Assembly: GCF_001687365.1 (NCBI RefSeq)
Contig: NZ_LGLV01000010.1
Location: 124,001 to 188,000, forward strand
Length of the DNA: 64,000 bases
DNA from: Pararhizobium polonicum
GTDB taxonomy: Bacteria; Pseudomonadota; Alphaproteobacteria; Rhizobiales; Rhizobiaceae
Reading direction: 5' to 3'
Positions 51,399-60,698 of the stretch are shown here, piece by piece. The translations under genes and the position numbers were made by a program. The stretch's first letter is position 1. Every line of letters starts with the position of its first letter. Under the pieces are notes generated by a model that was not told the DNA's origin, ran no database searches, and saw only the letters and a program-made list of their open reading frames with translations.

Positions 51399-51686
51399 AT
51401 GTTGCCGATAACTGGTTATGCGCTTTTGGGAATGGCTATCGTTCTGGGGCTCTTCGTGCCGCCGCTGTTCGTCTATGCTTATCTGGCCCCGAGTTTAAGC
51501 CAATTCAGAAAACGGGCCTTTTCCTTTGGAGATTCCGACGGCCGATGGGTCGATGAAGCGGTATACGGATATATGACCAGTCGCTTGGGAAGGCTGCATA
51601 TTCGCCTGCTTCTCGTCGCATGTTTCATTTTCACAATTTGCGCGGTGGTCAACATCGTCGCGATCGCGTTTGCCGTTAACGGTTGA
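51399..51686 (+). CDS. small hypothetical membrane protein
   Basis: The 95-residue protein has two hydrophobic helices (about 4-30 and 66-92) around a polar loop with GDSDGRWVDEAVYGYMTSRLG. I do not recognise the family. It stands alone between manC and a bidirectional terminator. The reading frame and the helix pattern support a real gene, but no strong ribosome-binding site is visible. Confidence 0.55.
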   Translation: MLPITGYALLGMAIVLGLFVPPLFVYAYLAPSLSQFRKRAFSFGDSDGRWVDEAVYGYMTSRLGRLHIRLLLVACFIFTICAVVNIVAIAFAVNG

Positions 51687-51696
51687 AACAACAAAA

Positions 51697-51722
51697 CGCC
51701 CGGGATTTTTCAATCCCGGGCG
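51697..51722. terminator. bidirectional terminator
   Basis: The stem CGCCCGGGATT / AATCCCGGGCG (11 bp) has a TTTC loop, with an A-rich run (CAACAAAA) on the left side. It separates the convergent small membrane protein gene and saccharopine-dehydrogenase-like gene. Confidence 0.85.
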
Positions 51723-51753
51723 TCGCGGTCCATGGTCTTCTTATCCCCGCAGG

Positions 51754-52857
51754 TCAGCTTGCCATTTTGTCCGCGTAGGCTCTCTGTTCGTAGTGGTGGC
51801 CGAAGCGGCTCTTGAGGAAGGCGTCAAGGCCGATTTCTTCCTGGCGAATGAAGCCCTTGGCCGGCAGTTCGCCCTTGGCCAGCATGTCGAGCACGGCGCA
51901 GATGCTGGAGGCCGTGGTGATCTGGATGGCGCTCATCATGCGACCGGCAACGACGGCGCTATAGACCTTGTTGGCGTAGGTTTCCTGCACCAGGCGGCCT
52001 TCCTTGCGGCCGGATACCGTGACGAAGATGATGACGACGTCCTGCAGGGTCGAGGGCAGGGCGTTCTCGAAGATGTCCTTCAGCACCTCGCGGCGGTGGC
52101 GCAGGCCGAGATCGTTCAACAGCGCCTTCATGATCGCGGCATGGCCGGGATAGCGGATGGTGCGGTAGTTCAGCGTGCGGACCTTGCCCTTCAGCGTTTC
52201 GCAGAGTGTGCCGAGGCCGCCCGATGTATTGAAGGCCTCATAGGTGACGCCGTCGAGCGAGAACTCTTCGCGTTCCTCCAGAGCCGGCACCTCGATCAGA
52301 TGGCCTTCGACGATCGCCTCGCAGGGCTCGATATATTCGTTGATGACGCCGTCGGTGCTCCAGGTCAGGTTATAGTTGAGAGCATTCGATGGGTACTGCG
52401 GCAGGGCGCCGACGCGCATGCGAACGCTGTCGAGCGTATCGAAGCGGCGGCTAAGATCGTTGGCGACGATGGAGATGAAGCCGGGCGCCAGGCCGCATTG
52501 CGGGATGAAGGCGGTGTTGGCAGTCTCGGCAATCGCCTTCACCCGCCGGGTGGATTCGACGTCCTCGGTGAGGTCGAGATAGTGGACGCCGGCCCTGGAG
52601 GCGGCTTCGGCGATGGCGATCGTCAGGTGATAAGGGGCGGCGCTGAGAACGGCGAACTTGCCGGTGAGCAGGCCGACCATGGCGGCTGCGTCGGAAATGT
52701 CGATCTCCGCGACCGAGATGGCCTCGTGCTTTTCGATCAGGGCAAGCTGTTCGGTGCTGCGATCGGCAAGGGTGACCTGATAATCGCCGGAATGGGCGAG
52801 AAGCCGGGCGATGGTCGAGCCGATCTTGCCGGCTCCGATGACGACGACGTTTTTCAT
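51754..52857 (-). CDS. saccharopine dehydrogenase family protein
   Basis: The 367-residue oxidoreductase has an N-terminal Rossmann motif, VVIGAGKIGSTIARLL, and the saccharopine-dehydrogenase-like catalytic and C-terminal domains (CGLAPGFISIVANDL; TSGGLGTLCETLKGKVRTLNYRTIR). It is related to lysine or saccharopine dehydrogenases and to carboxynorspermidine synthase; the substrate is not certain. A divergently transcribed Lrp-family regulator 122 bp away probably controls it, which suggests an amino acid substrate such as lysine. Confidence 0.86.
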   Translation of the reverse strand: MKNVVVIGAGKIGSTIARLLAHSGDYQVTLADRSTEQLALIEKHEAISVAEIDISDAAAMVGLLTGKFAVLSAAPYHLTIAIAEAASRAGVHYLDLTEDVESTRRVKAIAETANTAFIPQCGLAPGFISIVANDLSRRFDTLDSVRMRVGALPQYPSNALNYNLTWSTDGVINEYIEPCEAIVEGHLIEVPALEEREEFSLDGVTYEAFNTSGGLGTLCETLKGKVRTLNYRTIRYPGHAAIMKALLNDLGLRHRREVLKDIFENALPSTLQDVVIIFVTVSGRKEGRLVQETYANKVYSAVVAGRMMSAIQITTASSICAVLDMLAKGELPAKGFIRQEEIGLDAFLKSRFGHHYEQRAYADKMAS

Positions 52858-52979
52858 ATTGGGTCCCCCGAATGAATCTGCTGTGGGGGAATTGTCGGTC
52901 TTTCGATGGTTGATATGAAGCGCCGATCTGATAAAATTGCCGCTGAATATTCGGCATAATGCCGATGAGGATAGTCATA

Positions 52980-53411
52980 ATGACGTTGGCAGACAAAGAC
53001 CGGCAGCTTCTATCTATTCTCAGCGAGAATGCCCGCATGCCGACTGCGTTGCTCGCGCGCAAGCTTGGGCTGTCGCGCACCACCGTACAGGCGAAGATCG
53101 AGCGGCTGGAGCGTGACGGCATCATCGCCGGTTATGGTGTGCGGCTGTCTGACGATTTCGAGAAGGGGCTGGTCAAGGCACATGTGCTGATCACGCTGGC
53201 CGCGAAGGCGCTCGGACGGGTGACGCAGGATCTGCACGATATCCAGGACGTGCGCACCCTGCATTCGGTCAGCGGCAGTTTCGACCTGATCGCCATTGTT
53301 GCCGCCGCATCGATCAGCGAGCTGGATCTGGTGATCGACCGGATCGGCGAGATCGATGGGGTGGAAAAGACGCTGTCGTCGATCATTCTATCGACGCGGA
53401 TCCAGCGCTGA
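52980..53411 (+). CDS. Lrp/AsnC family transcriptional regulator
   Basis: The 143-residue protein has an N-terminal helix-turn-helix (LLARKLGLSRTTVQAKIERLERDG) and a C-terminal RAM ligand-binding domain. The GIIAGYGVRL and SVSGSFDLIAIV blocks are typical. ATG 52980 has GAGG nine bases upstream. It is divergent from the saccharopine-dehydrogenase-like gene, the usual position of a local amino-acid-responsive regulator. Confidence 0.93.
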   Translation: MTLADKDRQLLSILSENARMPTALLARKLGLSRTTVQAKIERLERDGIIAGYGVRLSDDFEKGLVKAHVLITLAAKALGRVTQDLHDIQDVRTLHSVSGSFDLIAIVAAASISELDLVIDRIGEIDGVEKTLSSIILSTRIQR

Positions 53412-53481
53412 CGATGCTCAAAGTCTGCTTGCTGTGGGTATGCGGGGTATTGTCGATTCGCCGCGATATCGTGTGGAGCTT

Positions 53482-53590
53482 GCCCCTCACCCTCTCCCCG
53501 CAGGCGGGGAGAGGGGATTTACGGGGTTTGCCGCTTGTCCTTCTCCCCGTTTTACGGGGAGAAGGTGGCCGATAGGCCGGATGAGGGGCA
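53482..53590. repeat. REP-like palindromic repeat, copy 3 (inverted)
   Basis: This is the same element as at 26393 and 43547 but in the opposite orientation: GCCCCTCACCCTCTCCCCG at the left and GGCCGGATGAGGGGC at the right. It lies between the convergent lrp-like gene and the OFA transporter gene. Confidence 0.82.
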
Positions 53591-53603
53591 GATCACACCC
53601 GGT

Positions 53604-55256
53604 TTACCCAAAGAGGGCGAAGGTCGCCTTCAATGTATTCCAGACGCCCCAGAGCAGCGGGATGCCGACCAGCGCCCAGGCGATCAGCGCCTTGCTGTCG
53701 AAACCACCCCGGCCGATGCCGAAGGAGCCGCTCGGGCCGGCATTGGCGGCTGCCGTCTTCGCCTGCAGGGCTGCCACCTCCTCGTCCTTCATGAACCACT
53801 TGTCGGCCAGCGGCCGGACGAGCGCGTTGGCCAGGAGGCCCAGCACCAGCATGCCGGCGAGGATGTACATGGTGAAGTTATAGACCTGATCACGCGGCAC
53901 GCCGGCGGCGATCTGGGCTTCGCGGATATAGTTCACCACGACAGGCCCAATGATGCCCGCGGTCGCCCAGGCAGTCAGCAGCCGGCCATGGATGGCACCG
54001 ACGAACTGCGTGCCGAAGATATCGGCGAGATAGGCGGGAATGGTGGCGAAGCCGCCGCCATACATCGACAGGATGATGCAGAACATGCCGACGAACAGGA
54101 TCTTGCTCTGGATGCCTGCTGCCCAGGGGGCAAGGGCATAGAGGACGATGCCGAGCGTGAAGAAGCAGAAATAGGTGTTCTTGCGGCCGATCTTGTCCGA
54201 CAGCGAGGCCCAGAAGAAGCGGCCGCCGATATTGAACAGCGACAGGAGGCCGGCGAAACCGGCGGCGATGGCGGCAATGGCTGCCAGCTGTTGCGGGTTC
54301 ATGTCGACGAAGGCAACGCCTGGCTGGCCGATCAGGGAGCCGGCAAAGATTTCCTGCAGCATCGGCGAGGCCATGCCGAGAACGCCGATACCGGCCGAGA
54401 CGTTGAGGCAGAGCACGGCCCAGATCAGCCAGAATTGCCGGGTCTTGTGGGCATCGCGCAGATGCACATGCCGGGTGGTGATCATCGCGCTTTTGGCGGC
54501 AGGCGGTGTCCAGCCTTCCGGGCGCCAGCCAGCCGGCGGGATGCGGTAGCCGAAGGCGCCACCCATCATGAAGACGAAATAGACGAGCGCCATGACGACG
54601 AAGGTCTGCCAGACGCCGACCGAGGTGTCGGTGCGGAAATAGGTCATCAGCAGGTTGGCCAAAGGTGCACCGATCATCGCGCCGCCGCCAAAGCCCATGA
54701 TCGCCATGCCGGTGGCCATGCCGCGCCGATCGGGGAACCATTTGATCAGCGTCGAGACCGGCGAGATATAGCCGAGACCCAGGCCGATGCCGCCGATCAC
54801 ACCGGCACCCAGCCACATCAGCCAGAGCTGATGGGTATAGACACCGAGCGCCGCAACGAGGATGCCGCCGCACCAGCAGCAAGCCGAGACGAAGCCGGCC
54901 TTGCGCGGACCGGAGCGCTCCAGCCAGCCACCCCAGATGGCGGCGGACGAGCCGAGCAGCACGAAGAACAGGGTGTAGATCCAGCCGAGATCGCTGACGC
55001 GCCAGTCGCAGCTGGTGGTGAAGAGCGCGGAACCGAGCGTCAGGTCGGCGCAGGTGGTGGCGGCGCTGATGCCGATCGATTTGGACAGCGGCAGCCAGAA
55101 GACGCTGAAGCCATAGGCCATGCCGATACAGAGATGGATGGCCAGCGCTGCCGGTGGCACGAGCCAGCGGTTGAAGCCCGGTTTGGCGATGATGCGTTCC
55201 CGGTCGAGAAGGCCGACCGCGCCTCCGCCGGCATAGGTGTCCGTTGCTGCTGCCAT
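53604..55256 (-). CDS. OFA family MFS transporter (oxalate/formate antiporter-like)
   Basis: This 550-residue membrane protein has about 12 helices. It resembles the oxalate:formate antiporter group: the N-terminal region with AIHLCIGMAYGFSVFW, the GLGLGYISPVSTLIKWFPDRRG loop and GGAMIGAPLANLLM are family hallmarks. It is longer than many members, with an insert of about 60 residues after helix 6. The start at 55256 has GGAGG before it. The 243-bp upstream region holds a sigma-54 promoter and enhancer-like dyads, next to a two-component system. A carboxylate substrate is likely, but which one is not known. Confidence 0.9.
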   Translation of the reverse strand: MAAATDTYAGGGAVGLLDRERIIAKPGFNRWLVPPAALAIHLCIGMAYGFSVFWLPLSKSIGISAATTCADLTLGSALFTTSCDWRVSDLGWIYTLFFVLLGSSAAIWGGWLERSGPRKAGFVSACCWCGGILVAALGVYTHQLWLMWLGAGVIGGIGLGLGYISPVSTLIKWFPDRRGMATGMAIMGFGGGAMIGAPLANLLMTYFRTDTSVGVWQTFVVMALVYFVFMMGGAFGYRIPPAGWRPEGWTPPAAKSAMITTRHVHLRDAHKTRQFWLIWAVLCLNVSAGIGVLGMASPMLQEIFAGSLIGQPGVAFVDMNPQQLAAIAAIAAGFAGLLSLFNIGGRFFWASLSDKIGRKNTYFCFFTLGIVLYALAPWAAGIQSKILFVGMFCIILSMYGGGFATIPAYLADIFGTQFVGAIHGRLLTAWATAGIIGPVVVNYIREAQIAAGVPRDQVYNFTMYILAGMLVLGLLANALVRPLADKWFMKDEEVAALQAKTAAANAGPSGSFGIGRGGFDSKALIAWALVGIPLLWGVWNTLKATFALFG

Positions 55257-55392
55257 TGTCTTTTTCCTCCATTCGCCCGAGCCCCGCCGGACGGTTCCCC
55301 AGTGATTGCCATGTCCGGGCTCGACAGAGATTGCCCTGCGCCACCCGCTCCTCAACGCATGATGCCTGGCTCCGTCGCCCACACATATGAAG

Positions 55393-55408
55393 AGCAATCG
55401 GCGTGCCA
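55393..55408 (-). promoter_or_regulatory. sigma-54 (RpoN) promoter of the OFA transporter gene
   Basis: Read leftward, the sequence is TGGCACG-CCGA-TTGCT. This is an exact match to the RpoN consensus TGGCACG-N4-TTGC(A/T), with the -24 GG and -12 GC at the required distance. Transcription should start near 55383, leaving a leader of about 125 bases before the ATG at 55256. No other such match was noticed nearby. Confidence 0.85.
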
Positions 55409-55460
55409 AATCGGGCCATTCAGGATTTCAATGACTTATGATCGGGGTGGGGAAGCGAGG

Positions 55461-55496
55461 GGACAAAATGTCCGGTGGATGGCGGACAGTTTGTCC
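55461..55496. promoter_or_regulatory. tandem enhancer-like dyads upstream of the sigma-54 promoter
   Basis: Two copies of GGACA-N3-TGTCC occur, at 55461-55473 and 55484-55496, with centres 23 bp apart (about two helix turns). They lie roughly 84 and 107 bp upstream of the predicted start. This is the normal spacing for paired binding sites of an NtrC/DctD-type activator. The likely binder is the regulator encoded at 57490-58881. Confidence 0.75.
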
Positions 55497-55499
55497 GGA

Positions 55500-57497
55500 T
55501 CAGCTGGCTTCGGGCAGCCAGATGGAAAAGGTCGTTCCCCGCCCGGGCTGGCTTTCCACGACGATGCCGCCGCCCTGGCGGGCGATGAGCCGCTGGCTGA
55601 TCGACAGGCCGAGGCCGGTTCCTTCCTGCCGCTTGGTGGTGAAGAACGGGTCGAAGATCTTGCCGATCAGCTCAGCCGTCATCCCGACACCGGTATCGGC
55701 GATATCAAGCGCAACACCCGGCTTGCCTTCGAAGTCCTGATCCTGCGTGCCGATCGACAGTGTTCCGCCGCGCGGCATGGCATGAATGGCATTGACGATC
55801 AGGTTGACCGCCACCTGCTGCAACTCCGTCCGATTCATCAGCACCAGCCGCGTGGCGCTATCGGTACGGATAAGCTTGATTTCGGCCTTGTGCAGCAGAT
55901 GCTGCACCAGCGGCAGGCAGTCGGAGACCACCTCGGCCGGGGCATGCCGCTCGACATAGCCGGCATATTCCTCCGGCTTGGCAAATTGCAGCAGCTTGGT
56001 AACGATCTGGCTGATGCGGTGGATCTGCTCGTCGATCAGCCGGAACTCGACCTTTGCCTCGTCGGCCTGGGCGCCGAGCACGCTGCGCACCACATCGAGA
56101 TTGCCCTGAATGACGGCGATCGGGTTGTTGATCTCATGCGCCACGCCGGCGGTGATCTCGCCGATCGCCGCCAGTTTTTCCGACATGATCAGCTGCTTCG
56201 TCGTCGCTTCGATCTGGCGGTTGGCAAGTTCCAGTTCGCTCGTCCGTTCGGCGACGCGGTCGTTCAGTTCCTCGTTCCACCGCCGCAGCTCCCGGTCGCG
56301 CTGTTGCAACTGGTCGAGGAGCCCGTCGAGATGCAGCGCCACGCGGCCGATCTCGTCGCTCGCGGTTTTCAGTTCCGTGCGCGCGCCCATATTGCCGCCT
56401 TCGACTTTGGCGATGGTGTCGCTCATGCGTTCCAGCGGCTTGAAGATCGCCCGCGCCCAGCGCAGGAAGACGGGTACGCTGATCGCCGTGACGATCAGAA
56501 AGGCGAGCACGATGGTGAGCAGCGTCGCATATTTCGCTTGCCGGAAGGGCGTTTCCAGAAAGCCGACATAGAGCATGCCGACCCGCTTGCCGAAGCTGTC
56601 GACGATCGGTTCGTAGGCCGAGATGTACCAGTCATTGACGACGAAGGCGCTGTCGAGCCAGGTCTGGCCGTCCCCCAGCACTGCCGCCCGCACCGCGCCG
56701 GAGACCCGTGTCCCCAGGGCGCGCAGATCCTCGAACAGGCGCACATTGGTGCTGATGCGCACATCATCGAGAAACAGCGTCGCCGTGCCCTTGCTGCCTT
56801 CCGGCAGGCTCGCATCACGATAGACAAGATCGTTGATCGTGTCGATGAAGACGAGGTTCTGGTTGAGCAGGATGCCGCCGACGAGCGCGGCTTTGCGGCC
56901 ATCCGCCAGCGTGACCGGGCTTGCCGAATGCACGACCATGCCGCGGGTCTCGCTTTTGCGGTCCGTCGGGACGGCATTGGCCGTTTCGACCAGATCGATG
57001 CGGGCACGGTTGGCCAGTGCCTGCGAAATCGCAGCCAGTTGTTCATTGGAGAAAATGTCGATCGCCGTCGAAGGCGTGCCGTCAAGCGCCGATGCCACCA
57101 CCGGCCAGGCATTGCCCGCATCCGCAGATTGCCCGTTGCCATCGATGAGCATGAGGAAATCGAGATCAAGCGTCTGGCGGCTTTTTTCCAGCAATGCCGG
57201 CAGCTTGATCGCGTCTGACGAGCCTGCGGCATCGCGAAACGCGGCGGATACCGCCAAAGCCTGGATATGTTCGCCGGTGTTTTCCAGAATGCGCGAGAGA
57301 TATTGATGGGCGATGGTCAGGTCGCCATTGACCTTGGTGATCAGCAGCGCGTCGAACTTGGTATTCCAGCGGGCAATGGCAATGCCGAGAAGCAGCGGCA
57401 GGATGACCAGCGTCGGCAGCAGCGCGATGGCCAGCAGCCGGAAGCGGATGGAGCGGGCAGGGCGCGTCGGTGCGCCGGCGTGGCCTGCTTCAGCCAT
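55500..57497 (-). CDS. sensor histidine kinase (DctB-like architecture)
   Basis: The 665-residue membrane kinase has TM1 at 18-42 and a periplasmic cache-type sensor at about 43-322. TM2 is at 324-346, HAMP at 347-400 and a coiled coil at about 400-440. HisKA follows with the phosphorylated His454 in AGVAHEINNPIAVIQGN. The ATPase domain has the N box (NLIVNAIHAM), DTGVGM and GTGLGLSIS. Its start overlaps the response-regulator stop by 8 bp, so translation is coupled. It probably senses the substrate of the neighbouring transporter. Confidence 0.94.
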   Translation of the reverse strand: MAEAGHAGAPTRPARSIRFRLLAIALLPTLVILPLLLGIAIARWNTKFDALLITKVNGDLTIAHQYLSRILENTGEHIQALAVSAAFRDAAGSSDAIKLPALLEKSRQTLDLDFLMLIDGNGQSADAGNAWPVVASALDGTPSTAIDIFSNEQLAAISQALANRARIDLVETANAVPTDRKSETRGMVVHSASPVTLADGRKAALVGGILLNQNLVFIDTINDLVYRDASLPEGSKGTATLFLDDVRISTNVRLFEDLRALGTRVSGAVRAAVLGDGQTWLDSAFVVNDWYISAYEPIVDSFGKRVGMLYVGFLETPFRQAKYATLLTIVLAFLIVTAISVPVFLRWARAIFKPLERMSDTIAKVEGGNMGARTELKTASDEIGRVALHLDGLLDQLQQRDRELRRWNEELNDRVAERTSELELANRQIEATTKQLIMSEKLAAIGEITAGVAHEINNPIAVIQGNLDVVRSVLGAQADEAKVEFRLIDEQIHRISQIVTKLLQFAKPEEYAGYVERHAPAEVVSDCLPLVQHLLHKAEIKLIRTDSATRLVLMNRTELQQVAVNLIVNAIHAMPRGGTLSIGTQDQDFEGKPGVALDIADTGVGMTAELIGKIFDPFFTTKRQEGTGLGLSISQRLIARQGGGIVVESQPGRGTTFSIWLPEAS

Positions 57498-58881
57498 TCC
57501 AGACGGCGCATTTGCGGTCGATGGTCTTGCGTGAAATGCCAAGGCGCCTTGCCGCCTCGTCGCGGTTGCCGCCGGCCTCCTCCAGCACCGCCAGGATATG
57601 GCGCCGCTCGACATCATCCAGCGTCTCCCCGGCGAGACTGGCTTGCGGGCCGCGCTGCCCGCGGAAATCGTCCGGAAACTTGCCGAGGATCAGCGAGCGT
57701 TCGATCAGGTTGCGCAGTTCGCGCACATTGCCGGGCCAGGCGTAGCGCGCCAATGCCGCCCGCACGGGTGCATCGATCGCAACCTTCGGCATGCCGAGCT
57801 GCTGCGACAGCTTCTGCATGAACAGATCGGCCAGTTCCTGCACGTCGTTGCCCCGGTCGCGCAGCGGCGGCAGATGGATCTGCATGACATTGATGCGGTA
57901 GAACAAGTCGGCGCGGAAGCGCCCTTTCTCGACCTCCTTCTGCAGGTCGGCATTGGTGGCAAAGACGAAGCGCAGATCGACGGGCACTTCGCGCTCCGAG
58001 CCGACCGGCCGGACGCGACGATCCTCGATCACCCGCAGCAGCTTGCTCTGGGTGGCAAGCGGCATTTCGCCGATTTCGTCGAGAAACAGCGTGCCGCCCT
58101 GCGCATGGGTGAACAGGCCCTCACGGCCGTTTTCAGCGCCGGTGAAGGCGCCCTTGATATGGCCGAACAGTTCCGTCTCGATCATATCCGGCGGAATGGC
58201 GGCGCAATTGACCGGCACGAAGGGCTTTTCCGCCCGGTCGGACAGCGTGTGCAGCGAGCGGGCCGCCACTTCCTTGCCGGTGCCGGATTCGCCGGTCAGA
58301 AGCACTGAGGTCGGCAGCGGCGCCACCCGAGCGATCGTATCGCGGACCTCGCCGATGACCCGGGATGCGCCGATCAGCCGGTCGCGCAAAAGGATGTGAT
58401 CGGAGGTTGCCTTCAGCTCGTAGCGCAGCACGAAATTCTCGCGCTGCAGCCGCATGCGGTCGAGGCAGCGGGCGACGGAATTGAGGATCTGGTTGGAGCG
58501 GAAGGGTTTCAGCACGAAATCGACGGCGCCGGCGCGCAGCGCCTGGATGGCGGTTTCGAGATCGGCAAAGGCGGTGATCAGGATCGCCTCGGCAAAGAAG
58601 CCGATGGCCCGCTGCTCGGCCAGCCAGTCGACACCGTTCTTGCCGGGCATGATATTGTCGAGGATGACCACGTCGAAATGATGGGCATCGAGCTTGCGCG
58701 AGGCCTCGTCGGTATCGGCCGCCTCCTCGATGTGGCTGCAGCGCGGGCCAAGCGTGCGCACGAGAAAATTGCGCATGCCCGGCTCGTCATCGACGATCAG
58801 GATGGACGCCTGCGCCAGCCACGGACCGAATTCCGGATCGCGCTCCGGCACGGACGTTTTTCGCGCTGCGTCTCCCTGCAA
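57490..58881 (-). CDS. NtrC/DctD-type sigma-54 response regulator
   Basis: This 463-residue activator has a receiver domain (phosphorylated Asp75 in VVILDNIMPG, Lys125 in LKPF). Its AAA+ domain has Walker A GESGTGKE (about 198-205) and the sigma-54-contact loop GAFTGA (244-249). The C-terminal Fis-like helix-turn-helix is EAARRLGISRKTIDRK. The start is uncertain: TTG 58881 has GGGAGAG upstream; a GTG 30 bases further in is possible. The first ATG downstream would cut the receiver domain. It pairs with the kinase gene that overlaps it. Confidence 0.93.
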   Translation of the reverse strand: MQGDAARKTSVPERDPEFGPWLAQASILIVDDEPGMRNFLVRTLGPRCSHIEEAADTDEASRKLDAHHFDVVILDNIMPGKNGVDWLAEQRAIGFFAEAILITAFADLETAIQALRAGAVDFVLKPFRSNQILNSVARCLDRMRLQRENFVLRYELKATSDHILLRDRLIGASRVIGEVRDTIARVAPLPTSVLLTGESGTGKEVAARSLHTLSDRAEKPFVPVNCAAIPPDMIETELFGHIKGAFTGAENGREGLFTHAQGGTLFLDEIGEMPLATQSKLLRVIEDRRVRPVGSEREVPVDLRFVFATNADLQKEVEKGRFRADLFYRINVMQIHLPPLRDRGNDVQELADLFMQKLSQQLGMPKVAIDAPVRAALARYAWPGNVRELRNLIERSLILGKFPDDFRGQRGPQASLAGETLDDVERRHILAVLEEAGGNRDEAARRLGISRKTIDRKCAVWNG

Positions 58882-59076
58882 AAGTCTCTCCCTCTTTTGA
58901 CCTGCCAACCATAGCAAGGCTAACGGGCAGGTACAAAGGCCGTTTCTGCTTTCACCGGGGAAAGGGGGCGAATCGTTTGCGGCGGAGGCATTATTTGCCA
59001 TGAGAAGCCGGTTTATCCGCGGTGCCTATCCTGATAGATGCCCGGTCAGGCTGCGTGGGTGAGACAGGACTGTTCG

Positions 59077-59682
59077 ATGAATGCACAACCAGCACCGGAT
59101 CACGATGCATGGACTGCCTGGCATCCGGCCGAGCTGGGAAGCCGGCTTTCCAGCGTGTCGAAACCATGGTGCATCGTTGGCGGCTGGGCGCTTGATCTGT
59201 GGCATGGGCAGCAGACCCGCGATCACGAGGATCTCGAATTCACGATCCTGCGCACCGATCTCGGTGTTTTCCGCCAAGCACTCTACGGACTGGATTTTTA
59301 TACGGCCGGAAACGGCATCGTCGAATTCCTGCCAGCGGGTACAGAACCATCGGCGGCGATCTGGCAAATCTGGTGTCTGGACATCGCTGACAGGCGCTGG
59401 CGGGTGGATATGATGATCGAGCCGGGAACGCCGCAGACATGGGCCTACAAACGCGATCCCCGGCTTACCCGTTCACGCGCCGATATGGTTGACGTGACAC
59501 CCGATGGGCTTGCCTACCTGAAGCCAGCGGGTGTGCTGCTGTTCAAGGCGAAGCACCGGCGGGCCAAGGACGAGATCGATTTTGCCAATGCCCTGCCGAA
59601 GCTGGCGAGATCCGAACGTGCATGGCTGAAGGCTTGCCTTGAGAGGGTGCATCCGGGGCATGACTGGATTGGGATGTTGTAG
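59077..59682 (+). CDS. nucleotidyltransferase-like protein (ANT(2'')-like)
   Basis: The 201-residue protein has the motif CIVGGWALDLWHGQQTRDHE followed by DLEF. This matches the Pol-beta-type aminoglycoside 2''-adenylyltransferase-like fold (GGxAxD, TRxHxDxE). Later, RRWRVDMMIEP supplies the third acidic position. Family members include resistance enzymes, but most chromosomal ones have no shown activity against drugs. ATG 59077 has AGGA upstream. It heads the small accessory patch. Confidence 0.8.
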   Translation: MNAQPAPDHDAWTAWHPAELGSRLSSVSKPWCIVGGWALDLWHGQQTRDHEDLEFTILRTDLGVFRQALYGLDFYTAGNGIVEFLPAGTEPSAAIWQIWCLDIADRRWRVDMMIEPGTPQTWAYKRDPRLTRSRADMVDVTPDGLAYLKPAGVLLFKAKHRRAKDEIDFANALPKLARSERAWLKACLERVHPGHDWIGML

Positions 59683-59784
59683 GGGGGGCTTGTGGTGCGG
59701 TTCATGCACGCTGCAAGAACTGGCCACCTCAATGGACCAAATACCACGTGTGTATATGGAAAAAGAGCATGCTATAGGAGCATC

Positions 59785-60684
59785 ATGGGATTCGGGGTTT
59801 TCATCCATCGCTCAGATTCGATTTACGACGACAGTCCGGCGGAACGCTATCAGTTTCCCAGTCAGTATCTCGGCCGCGTCGAAGCCTGCATAGGCCATTG
59901 GATCATCTACTATGAGCCTCGCAAGGTCGCTGAGACACGCGGTTATTTCGCAATAGCGAAGGTTCAGCAGGTCATTCCAGACCCTTCGGCATCCGGCATG
60001 TACCTCGCTCTGATCGAACCCGGAAGCTATCTCGACTTCGTCAACCCTGTCTCCTTCGGCGACGCTGACGGCATTGTCGAGCGTGGTCTGTTGAATGAAC
60101 AGGGGCGGATTTCCGGGCGTGCCCAGTCCGCAGTTCGTCCCATCTCATCAACTGACTTCGACCGCATTATCGCGCTGGGTCTTGATGAGAACGAGCCCTT
60201 GCTGCCCCGCGTCGATGAAGCGACCATGCCCCATGGTTTTGAGGAGGAGCAAGCGCCGTTCCAATTCGAGGAGAGCCGTGACCGGGTGAGCTATATCTCG
60301 TCGCGAATCGTGAGGAAGCGAGTCTTTCGGCGGATTGTCTTGCGTGCCTATGATGAACGCTGCGCCATTTCCGGACTGAAATTGATCAATGGTGGCGGCC
60401 GCGCAGAGGTTGATGCAGCACATATCCGGCCGGTTGAGGCGAGCGGGCCGGATATTGTCAGCAATGGAATTGCCCTCTCCGGTACGGCACATTGGATGTT
60501 TGATCGCGGACTGATTGGCCTGACCGACGATCTAGAGATTCTTGTCTCGCGGCAGGTCAACGATCCGGATACCGTGCGAGCCTTCATCAACAAGACCGGC
60601 CGTGCGTTTGCGCCCCCGCGAGCGTTCGAGCGTCCGCATCCCCACTTCCTGCAATGGCATCGCGAAAACTGCTTCAAACAGTGA
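59785..60684 (+). CDS. HNH endonuclease with PUA-like N-terminal region
   Basis: The 299-residue protein has a C-terminal HNH nuclease domain: the first strands hold YDERCAISG, followed by DAAHIRPVEASGPD, NGIALSGTAHWMFDRGLIGL. The N-terminal 130 residues (RYQFPSQYLGRVEACIGHWIIYYEP) look like a PUA/EVE-type reader, as in COG3440 restriction enzymes that cut modified DNA. That reading is by pattern only. ATG 59785 has AGGAG upstream. Codon use is less GC-rich than in the neighbours, which suggests transfer. Confidence 0.82.
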   Translation: MGFGVFIHRSDSIYDDSPAERYQFPSQYLGRVEACIGHWIIYYEPRKVAETRGYFAIAKVQQVIPDPSASGMYLALIEPGSYLDFVNPVSFGDADGIVERGLLNEQGRISGRAQSAVRPISSTDFDRIIALGLDENEPLLPRVDEATMPHGFEEEQAPFQFEESRDRVSYISSRIVRKRVFRRIVLRAYDERCAISGLKLINGGGRAEVDAAHIRPVEASGPDIVSNGIALSGTAHWMFDRGLIGLTDDLEILVSRQVNDPDTVRAFINKTGRAFAPPRAFERPHPHFLQWHRENCFKQ

Positions 60685-60698
60685 AGTGTCAATAGGAC

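Noticed and set aside
53535-57218. A very long open frame on the + strand (over 1200 codons)
   Set aside because: It lies opposite the OFA transporter and kinase genes, which have clear family motifs. Its translation is Arg/Asp/Gly/His-rich without domains, as expected of an antisense shadow in high-GC DNA.
59077-59682. Confirmed aminoglycoside resistance gene
   Set aside because: Only the general nucleotidyltransferase motif is visible; chromosomal relatives often lack drug activity, so resistance is kept as a hypothesis.
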